Shown here piece after piece: positions 6,171 to 15,128 of a stretch of 64,000 bases of DNA (position 1 is its first letter; each line of letters opens with the position of its first letter). This DNA comes from Candidatus Binatia bacterium. GTDB lineage: Bacteria > Desulfobacterota > Binatia > Bin18. The stretch is from NCBI GenBank assembly GCA_022820725.1, contig JAJEFA010000021.1:248001-312000 (forward strand). Reading direction: 5' to 3'. The position numbers and the translations under genes were made by a program. A model generated the notes under the pieces. It was not told the origin of the DNA. It made no database searches and saw nothing but the letters and a program-made list of their open reading frames with translations.

Positions 6171-9107
6171 CTACGTATTGCGGTGGACTTTTTTGAGATA
6201 GGTAATCGCAGGTCTGGTGTTCAGGGACTCGAAGACTTTATACCCACGGGGGTCGTGCGAGTGCCGGGAAACGCGGCTGGCAGGGTCTTGCAGATTGCCG
6301 AACGTCAGGGCCTGTGTTGGACAGGTCTGGGCACAGGCCGGTGTGACCTCGCCGTCGCGCACCGGACGGTTTTCGTCCTTCGCCCGGTCTTTGCCCTCCT
6401 GAATGCGCTGGACGCAAAAGGTGCATTTCTCCATGACGCCCGGTTCACGTACGGTGACATCCGGGTTGAGCTGCAGATTAAGCGGTGTCGGCCAGTCTGC
6501 CTCGCCCCAGTTAAAACGCCGCACCTTGTAGGAGCAGTTGTTGGCGCAGTAGCGCGTGCCAACGCAACGGTTATAGATCTGGGCGTTGAGTCCCTCCGGG
6601 TTGTGATAGGTGGCATACACCGGACAGACCGGCTCGCAGGGCGCATTGCCGCAGTGCTGACACAGGATAGGAGCAAAGCGGACTTCAGGGGCATTCGCTC
6701 CCTCCTGCGGCTCCTCGAAATAGCGCTCAATCCGCAGCCAGGACATTTCCCGACCCTGCGCCACCATGTCCTCGCCCACCACCGGAATATTATTTTCCGC
6801 ATAGCAGGCCGTGACGCAGGCTCCGCAGCCGAGACAGGCCGATAGGTCGATACTCATGCCCCAGCGGTACTCGGCATACTCCACCTCTGGGTACATATCG
6901 CGGGCGGGGTGCTCCGAGTGGTCCACATGACGATGTTCGTCGTGCTGTCCTGCTGTCACTGCCTGAGCAATGCCACGGCCGAGCTGTTGGCGGCTTCCGT
7001 CCGTTGTGGCTAGCAGTGCCCGTTTGCCGGTTCGGGCGAGTCGGACTGTGGTCGACAGCCAGGGAAAGCCCCCTGCGGCGGTTTCGGGGTGAGTCGAAAG
7101 TAAATGGACTGGGTTGAAGCCGCGTCCCTGGGCGTAGCGACCATAACCGCTATGGCCCAGGCCGATTGGCATGGCCACCGCATCACGTCGCAGCCCAGCG
7201 TAGAAATAGGCGCTCGCCTCGATAGTCCCATGCGGAGAGGTAATCGTCAGCAGGTCGCCCTCCGCGATCCCCAGGCGTTCGGCGGTCTCAGGATGAATCT
7301 CAAGCCAGGAGCCCCAGACCGCCTGCGTCATGGGGTCGGGCAACTCTTGCAGCCAGGGCTTGTTGGCGCCGCGGCCGTCATAATAGCGCGACGAGGGATA
7401 GGCAATGAACGTCAGCGCGTCTTCGCCCGCGCGGTCAAAAGTCGGCTCGGAAAAGCTTGTCTCAAATACGGCCGGGGAGAGCTGAACCGGGAGCGGCTCT
7501 TTGATCTGCCAGACCCCGCCCTGTTGCAGGGCGTGACGCCAGAAGGTGTCAAAGTCGCCCGGCTCACCACTCTCGCCGTGCCGTTCTTTCCATGACGCCT
7601 GTAAATACTCGAAAAAGCTCTTCCATGGCACCGATTCCGAGAATGCCTCATCAACCTGTGTGGCGACCGACAACAAGGTATCGCCCAACGCTTGGGTCTC
7701 AAACACGGGTGACATGACAGGCTGCATCAAGCCATATACGCCGGCTTCAGGGTGGGAGTCTCCCCAGCTCTCCAGGGGCGTATGATCCGGCAAAATCAGG
7801 TCTGCCCGTTCGGTTGTTTCATCTGGAAAGGACGAAAAGCTGACCACAAACGGCACGTGAGTAAGCGCCTCGGTAAAACCCGAAGATGGCGGTAAGCTAA
7901 AGGCAGGATTGGTGTTGGCCAGCAGGAGGAGTGGTATTTCTCCGCGCTGCATCACGTCAATCAGAGATAGCAGGGCCGCATACGAGCTGATCTGCGACCG
8001 TTCTTGGGTCTCGTAAAAATGGAGGGTCTTGCCGATATTGCCGGCGATATAATTCAGCAGATTGACCGCAATCAAGCTGGTCGTCTCCTGCCGGGAACTC
8101 GCGGCGATGCCACCCCCAAGGGCCAGGCTCGGCCCGTGGCTGACGAATTCCCGGGCCAGTCGTTTGATCGTCTCGGCCGACACCTCTGTCACCGAAGCGA
8201 CCCGGTCCGGCGAATAGGGCTGAAGCAGTTGGCTGAGCCGTGCCTTTTCTTCAGCGGGAACTGTACTGTTCGGGAGAATCAGATGGGCCAGACCCAGAGC
8301 AAAAAAAGCTTCCCGCCCCGGCTTGATTGCAATCCATTCGTCCGCATTCGCTCCGGTGAGCGACATACGGGATTCGACCTGGACGAATTTTCCCGACGCC
8401 GTTGCACTCCGCATCTGGCTGAATGCAACGGCGTAGCGCGTCGGAGAGTGCCACGTCTCCAGAAAATCGGTCCCCAGACCGAGGAGAAAACGAGCCTTGG
8501 CCAGATCATGGGTGGGAATCGAAGCCTGCTGAAAGCAGACCTGATTGGCCTGTCTCAGCGCCTCGAAACCAAACGGTTCATAGGTCATCAGACGGCTTGA
8601 GCCGAGGATCTCAAGCCACTGCGTAGCCAACCGATATACGCTGTCCGGGAGCTGTCCGGCGAGAAATGTGATCTTGTCTGCTTGGCCCTCTGCTCGGATT
8701 TTTTGCAGGCGTTCGGCTAGCATCGCCTCCGCCTCTGGCCACGACAGCGGAGTGAGTTCTCCAGCCTCATTGCGATATAACGGTTGGCGGATACGGTCCG
8801 GATTATACAGTCCCTGCAAGGATGCCTGTCCGCGTGCGCACAACGTCCCCTGATTAATCGGGTGGGAGGGATTGCCTTCGACTTTGACGGCCCGTCCTTC
8901 TCTGGTCCGCACGACCATGCTACAGCCGGCCGGGCACTCCTGACAGACGGTGGCATAGTAGGTGGCTACTCCCGGCGTGATCTCCTCAGGCTGAACCACA
9001 TAGGGAATAAGGGTTTCCACCGGCTTTGAGGCACAACCGACGACTGGTGCGGCTGCACTGGCCCCAAGCAGCTTCAAAAAATTTCTTCTATCGAGTTCGT
9101 TTGCCAT
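6171..9107 (-). CDS. actB: Alternative complex III subunit ActB (molybdopterin-like plus ferredoxin domains)
   Basis: The 978-residue protein starts with a Tat motif (DRRNFLKLLGA) followed by a Cys typical of lipid attachment (VVGCAS). Residues about 50-690 resemble the molybdopterin oxidoreductase fold, which in ActB is not known to bind molybdenum. The C-terminal part from about residue 750 has four cysteine clusters: CLGCGACVTAC, CQHCGNAPCEPVC, CVGTRYCANNC and CTFC with CAQTC, as in DmsB/NrfC-type proteins carrying 3Fe-4S and 4Fe-4S centres. It faces the periplasm and passes electrons from quinol to the cytochromes. The fused architecture is normal for ActB. Confidence 0.92.
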   Translation of the reverse strand: MANELDRRNFLKLLGASAAAPVVGCASKPVETLIPYVVQPEEITPGVATYYATVCQECPAGCSMVVRTREGRAVKVEGNPSHPINQGTLCARGQASLQGLYNPDRIRQPLYRNEAGELTPLSWPEAEAMLAERLQKIRAEGQADKITFLAGQLPDSVYRLATQWLEILGSSRLMTYEPFGFEALRQANQVCFQQASIPTHDLAKARFLLGLGTDFLETWHSPTRYAVAFSQMRSATASGKFVQVESRMSLTGANADEWIAIKPGREAFFALGLAHLILPNSTVPAEEKARLSQLLQPYSPDRVASVTEVSAETIKRLAREFVSHGPSLALGGGIAASSRQETTSLIAVNLLNYIAGNIGKTLHFYETQERSQISSYAALLSLIDVMQRGEIPLLLLANTNPAFSLPPSSGFTEALTHVPFVVSFSSFPDETTERADLILPDHTPLESWGDSHPEAGVYGLMQPVMSPVFETQALGDTLLSVATQVDEAFSESVPWKSFFEYLQASWKERHGESGEPGDFDTFWRHALQQGGVWQIKEPLPVQLSPAVFETSFSEPTFDRAGEDALTFIAYPSSRYYDGRGANKPWLQELPDPMTQAVWGSWLEIHPETAERLGIAEGDLLTITSPHGTIEASAYFYAGLRRDAVAMPIGLGHSGYGRYAQGRGFNPVHLLSTHPETAAGGFPWLSTTVRLARTGKRALLATTDGSRQQLGRGIAQAVTAGQHDEHRHVDHSEHPARDMYPEVEYAEYRWGMSIDLSACLGCGACVTACYAENNIPVVGEDMVAQGREMSWLRIERYFEEPQEGANAPEVRFAPILCQHCGNAPCEPVCPVYATYHNPEGLNAQIYNRCVGTRYCANNCSYKVRRFNWGEADWPTPLNLQLNPDVTVREPGVMEKCTFCVQRIQEGKDRAKDENRPVRDGEVTPACAQTCPTQALTFGNLQDPASRVSRHSHDPRGYKVFESLNTRPAITYLKKVHRNT

Positions 9108-9123
9108 GTTTGGTTCTTCTGCC

Positions 9124-9714
9124 TCAATAGTGACACACTAGGCAGTCCTTGCTCGCTTGATGGGCATCGTGACAGGTCACGCACCAACCCATCTTGAGCG
9201 AAGACACCTGTTCTACGCGTTGCATGCGTTGGATCTCGCCGTGACAGGACTGGCAGGCAACCCCAGCTCGGACATGACGCTTATGGTTAAAGCGGGTGAA
9301 AGCGGGTAGGGCGTGCACGCGAATCCACGGAATCGGCTCTCGGTTTTTCCAGTAGGTCTGGATTTTTTTGATTTCCGGGTTCGGCGTTGGCCTGGCGTGA
9401 CAGCCCATACACGTCTGGACCGGTGGAACGTGGGCTGCTGGCGAGACACGGGCCGCACTGTGACAGTACAGGCAGTCCAGGCCATACTCACCGGCGTGGA
9501 GCGCATGGCTGAAGGCAATCGGCTGTTTGGGAGCCTGACCCCAACCCGTCAGCCCCAGGTCGAGCAGTTTGTAATCCCACCACGCGGCTTTCCCGGCCTG
9601 CCACACCCGACCGCTTACATCGGGGCGATACTGTACTGCCGACAGCCCGGCGAGGAGTGCCACAATAAGCAGAGTGATCCGAAAAACAGACAACGAACCT
9701 AAAGAAAACCGCAT
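9124..9714 (-). CDS. actA: Alternative complex III subunit ActA (pentahaem cytochrome c)
   Basis: The 196-residue protein has one N-terminal transmembrane segment (about residues 10-28) and five CXXCH haem sites: CLYCH, CMGCH, CQSCH, CVTCH and CLVCH. That is the count and order of pentahaem ActA. It is the first gene of the minus-strand operon actA-actB-actCD-actE-actF. The gap to actB is only 16 bp. No cytochrome oxidase genes follow the operon inside this window, although many lineages place them directly downstream. Confidence 0.92.
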   Translation of the reverse strand: MRFSLGSLSVFRITLLIVALLAGLSAVQYRPDVSGRVWQAGKAAWWDYKLLDLGLTGWGQAPKQPIAFSHALHAGEYGLDCLYCHSAARVSPAAHVPPVQTCMGCHARPTPNPEIKKIQTYWKNREPIPWIRVHALPAFTRFNHKRHVRAGVACQSCHGEIQRMQRVEQVSSLKMGWCVTCHDAHQASKDCLVCHY

Positions 9715-10051
9715 AGAACCCTATCTCGCAGCGCCTTCTCCCCGTGCGATGCAAGGGTATTCTCCATATCTTATCTGTTTCTGTTCAGCCAGCATGGGCG
9801 AGCGTGATTTCCACGGAGGACTCCTGCTCCACCGTGACTGATACCGAACGAGAGTCCTCTCCGAGTGCTTCATGATGGTCCTCTATTATTCTTTACTTTT
9901 TTACCTCATTGGGGGGTGTATAGCAGAGTTTTGGGACAGACAAGACGTGGGGGCTTTTCGGCGCTTCTCACGTTCGTATCAGAGAAGTACAGCGGCCCGC
10001 ATCATCGCTATACTGGTCAAAACAGGACCGCCCCTCCTGTTGCTGCCTTCC

Positions 10052-10080
10052 TTGACCGGATACTGAAAAGCAAGTACTTT
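10052..10080 (+). promoter_or_regulatory. Possible sigma-70 promoter of the PQQ dehydrogenase operon
   Basis: TTGACC (10052-10057) is followed after 17 bp by TACTTT (10075-10080). The -35 box is good and the -10 box is weak. It lies in the 423-bp gap (9715-10137) between the divergent actA and PQQ dehydrogenase genes. Nothing else in the gap looks like a gene. Confidence 0.3.
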
Positions 10081-10101
10081 TCGACCGCGCCATACCGAGA
10101 G

Positions 10102-10125
10102 TTTACGTGGAATTTTACACGTAAA
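10102..10125. promoter_or_regulatory. Perfect dyad overlapping the Shine-Dalgarno site of the PQQ dehydrogenase
   Basis: TTTACGTG (10102-10109) and CACGTAAA (10118-10125) form a perfect 8-bp inverted repeat with an 8-nt spacer. The right arm runs into the AAAGGAGG site (10123-10130) of the ATG at 10138. It may be an operator just past the promoter, or an RNA hairpin touching the ribosome-binding site. Confidence 0.55.
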
Positions 10126-10137
10126 GGAGGGAAGTAT

Positions 10138-11937
10138 ATGCACACATATTGGTTGCAGGGAATTCTCACAGGGGCGTGTTGTCTGACGTTGCTTGGCGCT
10201 CCCTACCACGCTCAGGCAGTTGGTGGGCGTGCGGATACTCAGCCCGAACCTGCCAAAACTCAGCCGGCAGCCTCCGCCAAATCCGCCGCAGTCAGCCCGG
10301 CCACGAACGGTGGCCTTGCCGGATATGCTTTTCAATCCATCACCCAGGACCACCTACTCAAGGGGACGGACGACCCGAACTATTGGCTGATGTACGGCGG
10401 TAACTACGCCGGTTGGCGGTTCAGCCCACTCAAGGACATTAACCGGGAGAATATCAAAAACCTGAAGGCGGCCTGGATGTTCCAGACCGGTATCCCGGCC
10501 CAAATGCAAGCCTCGCCCATTGTTACCGACGGGATTATCTATCTGACTGCTGCATACAACCACCTTTTTGCCCTGGATGCAGTCACGGGTGAGTTGCTGT
10601 GGCGCTATGAGCACGAGCTACCGGACGATATGCGCGTGTGCTGCGGGCCGTCGAACAAAGGGGCGGCCGTTGCCGGAGATTTGATCTTTATGGCAACGCT
10701 CGACGCCCATGTGGTTGCCCTGAATCGCAAAACCGGGGCCGTTGTCTGGAACACCGAGATGGACCGTCATAGCGACGGATTCAGCGCGACCGTTGCCCCC
10801 CTGGTCGTCCGGGATAATCTGATCGTCGGCATTGCCGGAGGCGAATACGGTATCCGCGGCTATATTGATTCCTATGACATCAACACGGGCGAACGGAAGT
10901 GGCGGCGCTATACCATCCCGGAAGCCGGTGAGCCGGGCTCCGAGACCTGGGCCGGCGACTCTTGGAAACATGGGGGAGCTCCAACCTGGGTAACGGGTTC
11001 ATACGACCCTGATGAGGATTTGCTATATTGGGCAACGGGCAATACCGCTCCGGACTGGAACGGCGATGTTCGTAAAGGAGATAACCTCTACGCAGATTCC
11101 GTGCTGGCCCTTGACCCGGATACGGGGGAGATCAAGTGGTACTTCCAGTTCACGCCCCACGATATCTGGGACTATGATGGCAACACCGATCTGTTTCTGG
11201 TCAATGTCGAACGTAGCGGCGAGATGGTCAAAGCCCTGGCCCAGCCCAACCGGAACGGCTACGTCTACGTCCTGGACCGCACCTCGGGCAAATATCTGCA
11301 CGGCACCCAATATGTCGATAAGCTGAACTGGTCAAAAGGCCTGGATGAGGCTGGCCGGCCGATTGTCGATCCGCAGTTCGTTCCCACCGCCGAAGGCAAA
11401 GAATTTATCTGTCCTGGCTCCGTTGGTGGAAAAAACGGCTCGTACACCGCAGCCTATAGCCCGCTGACCAAGCTGATGTATGTGCCCGTGGTGGAGAGTT
11501 GCTGGCAGATGAAGAAGTCGACCTCCATCTTTATCAAGGGCATCCCATTCTGGGGTGGCGGACCGGGAAAAACCCAGGGTGATGACGGCTCATCCTATGG
11601 ACATCTGTCAGCCATAGACCCATCCACCGGCGAGATCAAATGGCGCTATCAAGATGAATATCCCATGATGGGGGGGGCCCTGGCGACCGCCGGTGGTCTG
11701 GTGTTTTCCGGAAACCTTGAGGGCTTGGCCTTGGCCTTTGATGCCTCAACCGGCGAGCTGTTATGGCAATTTCAGACTGGCTCAGCCATGCGTGCTCAGC
11801 CCATTACCTATAAGGCCGGAGGAAGGCAATACGTGGCTATCCCCAGCGGCGGCGGTGGTTTGGCCGTCACCCTGGCTGGTGAGCCACCGCTGACGAGTAA
11901 GGGTAGTGCGTTGCTCGTGTTTGCCTTACCAGAATAA
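10138..11937 (+). CDS. PQQ-dependent alcohol dehydrogenase, probable lanthanide type
   Basis: The 599-residue periplasmic quinoprotein begins with a signal peptide (cleavage near HAQAVG) and has the eight-bladed propeller with repeated W motifs of the methanol/ethanol dehydrogenase family. The vicinal disulfide Cys168-Cys169 (VCCGPSNKG) and the active-site segment PHDIWDYDG are present. Asp345 is the catalytic base, and Asp347 occupies the position where a second Asp marks lanthanide enzymes (XoxF, PedH), while calcium enzymes carry Ala or Ser. The start is ATG at 10138 with AAAGGAGG upstream, although the frame is open earlier. It leads an operon with a XoxJ-like protein, a cytochrome c and a beta-propeller protein. 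The alcohol used is not known. Confidence 0.9.
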   Translation: MHTYWLQGILTGACCLTLLGAPYHAQAVGGRADTQPEPAKTQPAASAKSAAVSPATNGGLAGYAFQSITQDHLLKGTDDPNYWLMYGGNYAGWRFSPLKDINRENIKNLKAAWMFQTGIPAQMQASPIVTDGIIYLTAAYNHLFALDAVTGELLWRYEHELPDDMRVCCGPSNKGAAVAGDLIFMATLDAHVVALNRKTGAVVWNTEMDRHSDGFSATVAPLVVRDNLIVGIAGGEYGIRGYIDSYDINTGERKWRRYTIPEAGEPGSETWAGDSWKHGGAPTWVTGSYDPDEDLLYWATGNTAPDWNGDVRKGDNLYADSVLALDPDTGEIKWYFQFTPHDIWDYDGNTDLFLVNVERSGEMVKALAQPNRNGYVYVLDRTSGKYLHGTQYVDKLNWSKGLDEAGRPIVDPQFVPTAEGKEFICPGSVGGKNGSYTAAYSPLTKLMYVPVVESCWQMKKSTSIFIKGIPFWGGGPGKTQGDDGSSYGHLSAIDPSTGEIKWRYQDEYPMMGGALATAGGLVFSGNLEGLALAFDASTGELLWQFQTGSAMRAQPITYKAGGRQYVAIPSGGGGLAVTLAGEPPLTSKGSALLVFALPE

Positions 11938-11956
11938 ACCGGTGGAGCAGGCGAGC

Positions 11957-12868
11957 GTGAGATTGCGGTATTGTGTGCTGCCCGGCTCCTGGCTCCTCAC
12001 TGGAGCGACTACGTGGAGAAGACGGAGGAGAAACGCTGCTGTTCTCGTACTCAGTTGGTTCTTCTGTCTGGCCTTGTCCGGGCCGCTCCCTGCGGAGGAA
12101 GAGGGGACACTCCGGGTCTGCTTTCTGGAGAATAATCTCCCCTTTTCTTCTCAGTCCGGCGAGCACGGATTCGACGTTGATGTGGCGCGGGCTATTGCCA
12201 AGAGTATGGGGCGGACGCTCGTGCCTGTCTGGGTCAGAAATGACGAGCGGATCACCGAAGTTGATGAGAGTGACTTTCCGCTGCGTCGGCTCTCCCGAAA
12301 CGAATGCGACGCCATTTTGAGCGTACCCGGTCAAGATGCCGTGCGTGAGGCCAGCAATGTGACGGTTGGCAACGCTTACTATGGGGCGGCTTTCGAACTC
12401 CTGGGGCGCGAGGGGCAGACGCCGGCCTCCTTGCTTGATATTGAGCGCCAAGTCGTTGCGGTACAAGCCCAAACGATTGCCAGCTTTATTCTGGAGTCTC
12501 TCAAAATTTCGATGCAGACGTTTTTCTCAACCGAGGAGCCACTCGCTGCTGTAGTAGCGGGAGACGCAGAGTTGGCTTTTGTCTGGGGACCGACCGCAGG
12601 CTGGTATGCAAAACAGGAGCCTGGGACGAAGCTGACGTTTGCCACGGCTGAGCCGCTCTCGGTGGCGCGCTGGAACGAGCATGTGGCGACCCGCACAGAA
12701 GATCAAGCGCTTCGTACGGCCATAGATGCGGCCCTGACAACACTGAGAAATAGCGGTGAGCTCAAGACCATAGCAAAACGGTATGGCGTACCGTTTTACC
12801 CCCCCTTCAAGAAAACCTATGATGTCATGGAGATGTTTCGACTCTCCCGAGAAGCCGCACAGAAATGA
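11957..12868 (+). CDS. XoxJ/MxaJ-like periplasmic solute-binding family protein
   Basis: This protein of about 300 residues has the fold pattern of family 3 solute-binding proteins (TLRVCFLENNLPFSS, later GFDVDVARAIAKSMG). It matches the subgroup that accompanies quinoprotein dehydrogenases (MxaJ/XoxJ), which is thought to help activate the dehydrogenase or feed it cofactor. A basic patch (RRRRR) and a hydrophobic stretch ending GPLPA form the signal peptide. No ATG fits; GTG at 11957 after GGAGCAGG is chosen, with GTG at 11942 or 11975 also possible. It starts about 20 bp after the dehydrogenase stop. No ABC transporter genes are next to it, which supports the dehydrogenase-partner role. Confidence 0.78.
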   Translation: MRLRYCVLPGSWLLTGATTWRRRRRNAAVLVLSWFFCLALSGPLPAEEEGTLRVCFLENNLPFSSQSGEHGFDVDVARAIAKSMGRTLVPVWVRNDERITEVDESDFPLRRLSRNECDAILSVPGQDAVREASNVTVGNAYYGAAFELLGREGQTPASLLDIERQVVAVQAQTIASFILESLKISMQTFFSTEEPLAAVVAGDAELAFVWGPTAGWYAKQEPGTKLTFATAEPLSVARWNEHVATRTEDQALRTAIDAALTTLRNSGELKTIAKRYGVPFYPPFKKTYDVMEMFRLSREAAQK

Positions 12869-12876
12869 GGAGGTCT

Positions 12877-13308
12877 ATGAGACGGGTGTATGGTGTGCTG
12901 TTGATCGGCTTGCTGATGTTTATCCCGACGAGTGTATTGGCTGACGAGGCGATGAAGAACCCTGTTGCCGGTGATGAAGCGGCGATTGCCGAAGGCGACC
13001 TCCTCTTCCAGGCCGTGTGTGCAGGCTACTGCCATGTAAAAGCGGATGCCGACCGGGACGGCAAATGCCCGAATCTGTTCGACTGCGAGTGGGTAAACGG
13101 TTCGGGGACGGACGAGGAAATGTTCAGGGTCGTCAGCGACGGTGTCCCCAAGACGGAGATGGTCGGCTTTGCCGGACAACTGCCTGACGATATGATTTGG
13201 CAGATTTTGGCCTATGTCCGGGCCGCCTCAAAGTGTGAACCGGGCTCCGCGCCGGCTGCCGATGGGACTTCGCAGTCCGAAACCGCAGCGATGCCTGCTC
13301 ATCAATAA
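12877..13308 (+). CDS. Periplasmic cytochrome c with CX3CH haem motif, PQQ dehydrogenase partner
   Basis: The 143-residue protein has a signal peptide (VYGVLLIGLLMFIPTSVLA) and a single haem motif Cys48-A-G-Y-Cys52-His53, with one residue more between the cysteines than in the usual CXXCH. A Met in KTEMVGF is a candidate sixth ligand. Position and size suggest the electron acceptor (XoxG/cytochrome cL role) of the dehydrogenase two genes upstream. ATG at 12877 is preferred over the in-frame ATG at 12865 because AGGAGG lies just before it. Two additional Cys (CPNLFDC) could form a disulfide. Confidence 0.78.
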   Translation: MRRVYGVLLIGLLMFIPTSVLADEAMKNPVAGDEAAIAEGDLLFQAVCAGYCHVKADADRDGKCPNLFDCEWVNGSGTDEEMFRVVSDGVPKTEMVGFAGQLPDDMIWQILAYVRAASKCEPGSAPAADGTSQSETAAMPAHQ

Positions 13309-13319
13309 GGAGAGTCGTT

Positions 13320-14285
13320 ATGCAATCTCGTCACTGTTTTGTTGTTGCCTGTGCGTATCTGGTCGTTTGCCTTGTGGCCTTTTCCGTGCCGGCTTTCGCC
13401 CAGCCGTTCGCCTATGTTACGCACGAGGAGTCGAACGACGTATGGGTAATTGACACCCAGACGGACGAGGTCGTAGCCAAAGTCCCGGTCGGCGAACGCC
13501 CGCGCGGAGTGCTGGTTTCGGCTGATGGGACGCGGGTGTACGCCGCCAACGGCAACTCTAATGACATTTCGGTCATTGATACGGCAACCAATACGGTCGT
13601 AGAGACCTTTCCGGTCGGCATTGATCCCGAAGGAATCGACCTCAGCAACGACGAAAAACTGCTGTTTGTCGTGAATGAGAACGAAGGCGTGATGCGTGTC
13701 GTCGATCTGGCAAGCAAGGAGATTGTTGCCACGATTCAGGCCGGTATAGAGCCGGAGACCGTAGTGATCTCGCCCGATGGCAAGCTGGCCTTCGTGCCGA
13801 ACGAGACTTCGCACGACGTGACAGTCGTTGACACCCAGACCTATAAGGTCCTCAGTTCGATCAAGGTGGGCGAGAATCCGCGTGGCGTGGCCTTTATGCC
13901 GGACGGGAAAACCGCCTATGTGAGTAATGAGCGAACCCATACCGTCTCGGTGATCGATGTCGAAAAATTAGCCGTGACCGAGACGATCAGCATGGGCGAA
14001 CGCCCGGTCGGCATCTCGGTGCTGCCCGACGGCTCAAAGGTCTATGTCGTCCACGGTCGGGCCAACGATGTGCGCGTGATCGATCCAGCTACCAACACCG
14101 TGACCAAGACCATCGCCTTGGGCGGCAAGCGCTGCTGGTGGTCGGCTCTGACCCCGGACGGTAAAAAACTCTACGCTACCATGGGTCGGTCCGACGGCGT
14201 GGCGGTGATCGATACTACTACCGATACGCTGCTCAAGACGATTGCGGTTGGGAAGATCCCCTGGGGCGTAGCGGTGACGCCGTAA
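13320..14285 (+). CDS. YVTN-type beta-propeller protein associated with PQQ-dependent catabolism
   Basis: The 321-residue protein has a signal peptide ending PAFAQP and seven to eight repeats of about 42 residues with the pattern (Y/F)V-N-(x)-V-VID-T-(x)-V-PVG-P-GV. This is the YVTN propeller of the TIGR03866-like family known from PQQ dehydrogenase clusters. Its biochemical role is not settled; binding or scaffolding in the periplasm is likely. It starts 11 bp after the cytochrome stop with AAGGAG in the gap, so it closes the four-gene operon. The next gene is convergent, 7 bp away. Confidence 0.85.
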   Translation: MQSRHCFVVACAYLVVCLVAFSVPAFAQPFAYVTHEESNDVWVIDTQTDEVVAKVPVGERPRGVLVSADGTRVYAANGNSNDISVIDTATNTVVETFPVGIDPEGIDLSNDEKLLFVVNENEGVMRVVDLASKEIVATIQAGIEPETVVISPDGKLAFVPNETSHDVTVVDTQTYKVLSSIKVGENPRGVAFMPDGKTAYVSNERTHTVSVIDVEKLAVTETISMGERPVGISVLPDGSKVYVVHGRANDVRVIDPATNTVTKTIALGGKRCWWSALTPDGKKLYATMGRSDGVAVIDTTTDTLLKTIAVGKIPWGVAVTP

Positions 14286-14292
14286 ATCCTTT

Positions 14293-15099
14293 TCAGAAGC
14301 GCCAGACCAGCAGAAACTGCGGTACGCTCTCGTCGTTCTTGGTGCCCAGTTTATGGTGCCAGAACTGGTACTCCATACCGATAAAAAGCCGATTTGCCTC
14401 TTCCCTGAGCAACTTGCCCAGGTCCAGGCGGAATTGAGGCTGGGTATAAAACCAGCTTCTGACCCGACCGCCAAACTCGTTGGTCCGGCAATGAATATAT
14501 TCGGCATGGCCTTCGATGGAGAAGGACAGCTTGCCGATGGTGAAGGGATAGGCCCAGTTGATATCGATCATAAAGCTGTCCGACTCTTTGGGAGCGCCTC
14601 CGTTCGAGACACCTCGGCTGGCGTCGATGTAAGCGGTCAGGTCGGTATTCAGAAAGGCGAAGCCGGGTAGGTCCCAGGACGCGCGCAGACCGGGTAGAAA
14701 CTTGATGACCTTGGCGTCTACGCTACCGTTGACGCCGCCGATCAGCGAAAAATCCTTGATCGGTCCGATCTTCAAATCCTTCTTCAGAACCCTGCCCAGG
14801 CTCAGGGACAGATACCATTCGCCGTAGATTTCAGTGTGGTTGAAGCCGTCGTGCTCGACATCCTCGATGAAGTCGGCAAAGAAGAAGCTCTCGCCGTACT
14901 TCCAGCCCAGGGCGTTCTGCACGGTCAGGATGAAGGCGTCCTGGTTAGCGTCCGAGAACGGGTTTTCGAGGTGTCCGTACTGAAAGTGCATCTCCGTCGT
15001 GCTCCACTCAACCAGGGCCGCGGCCGGCGAGGCTGTCAGTAAAAGCACGAGGACTGAGGAGTAAAGAAAGAGTCGAGGGAACTGGTATGCAGTTGCCAT
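14293..15099 (-). CDS. Tsx-like outer-membrane channel protein
   Basis: The 268-residue protein has a signal peptide (LYSSVLVLLLTASPAAA) and alternating aromatic/polar strands throughout. It ends in FLLVWRF, the terminal Phe signature of outer-membrane barrels. The start of the mature part (VEWSTTEMHFQYG) and the overall length fit the Tsx/nucleoside-specific channel family and related DUF5020 proteins. It may pass small solutes; nucleosides are only the family's classic substrate. It is convergent with the PQQ operon and probably has its own promoter near 15100. Confidence 0.75.
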   Translation of the reverse strand: MATAYQFPRLFLYSSVLVLLLTASPAAALVEWSTTEMHFQYGHLENPFSDANQDAFILTVQNALGWKYGESFFFADFIEDVEHDGFNHTEIYGEWYLSLSLGRVLKKDLKIGPIKDFSLIGGVNGSVDAKVIKFLPGLRASWDLPGFAFLNTDLTAYIDASRGVSNGGAPKESDSFMIDINWAYPFTIGKLSFSIEGHAEYIHCRTNEFGGRVRSWFYTQPQFRLDLGKLLREEANRLFIGMEYQFWHHKLGTKNDESVPQFLLVWRF

Positions 15100-15128
15100 C
15101 GCAGGTCGGCAGATAGTGGGGACTTTGG

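Noticed and set aside
9865..10137. N-terminal extension of the PQQ dehydrogenase
   Set aside because: The frame is open but non-coding in character; the signal peptide and ribosome-binding site start at 10138.
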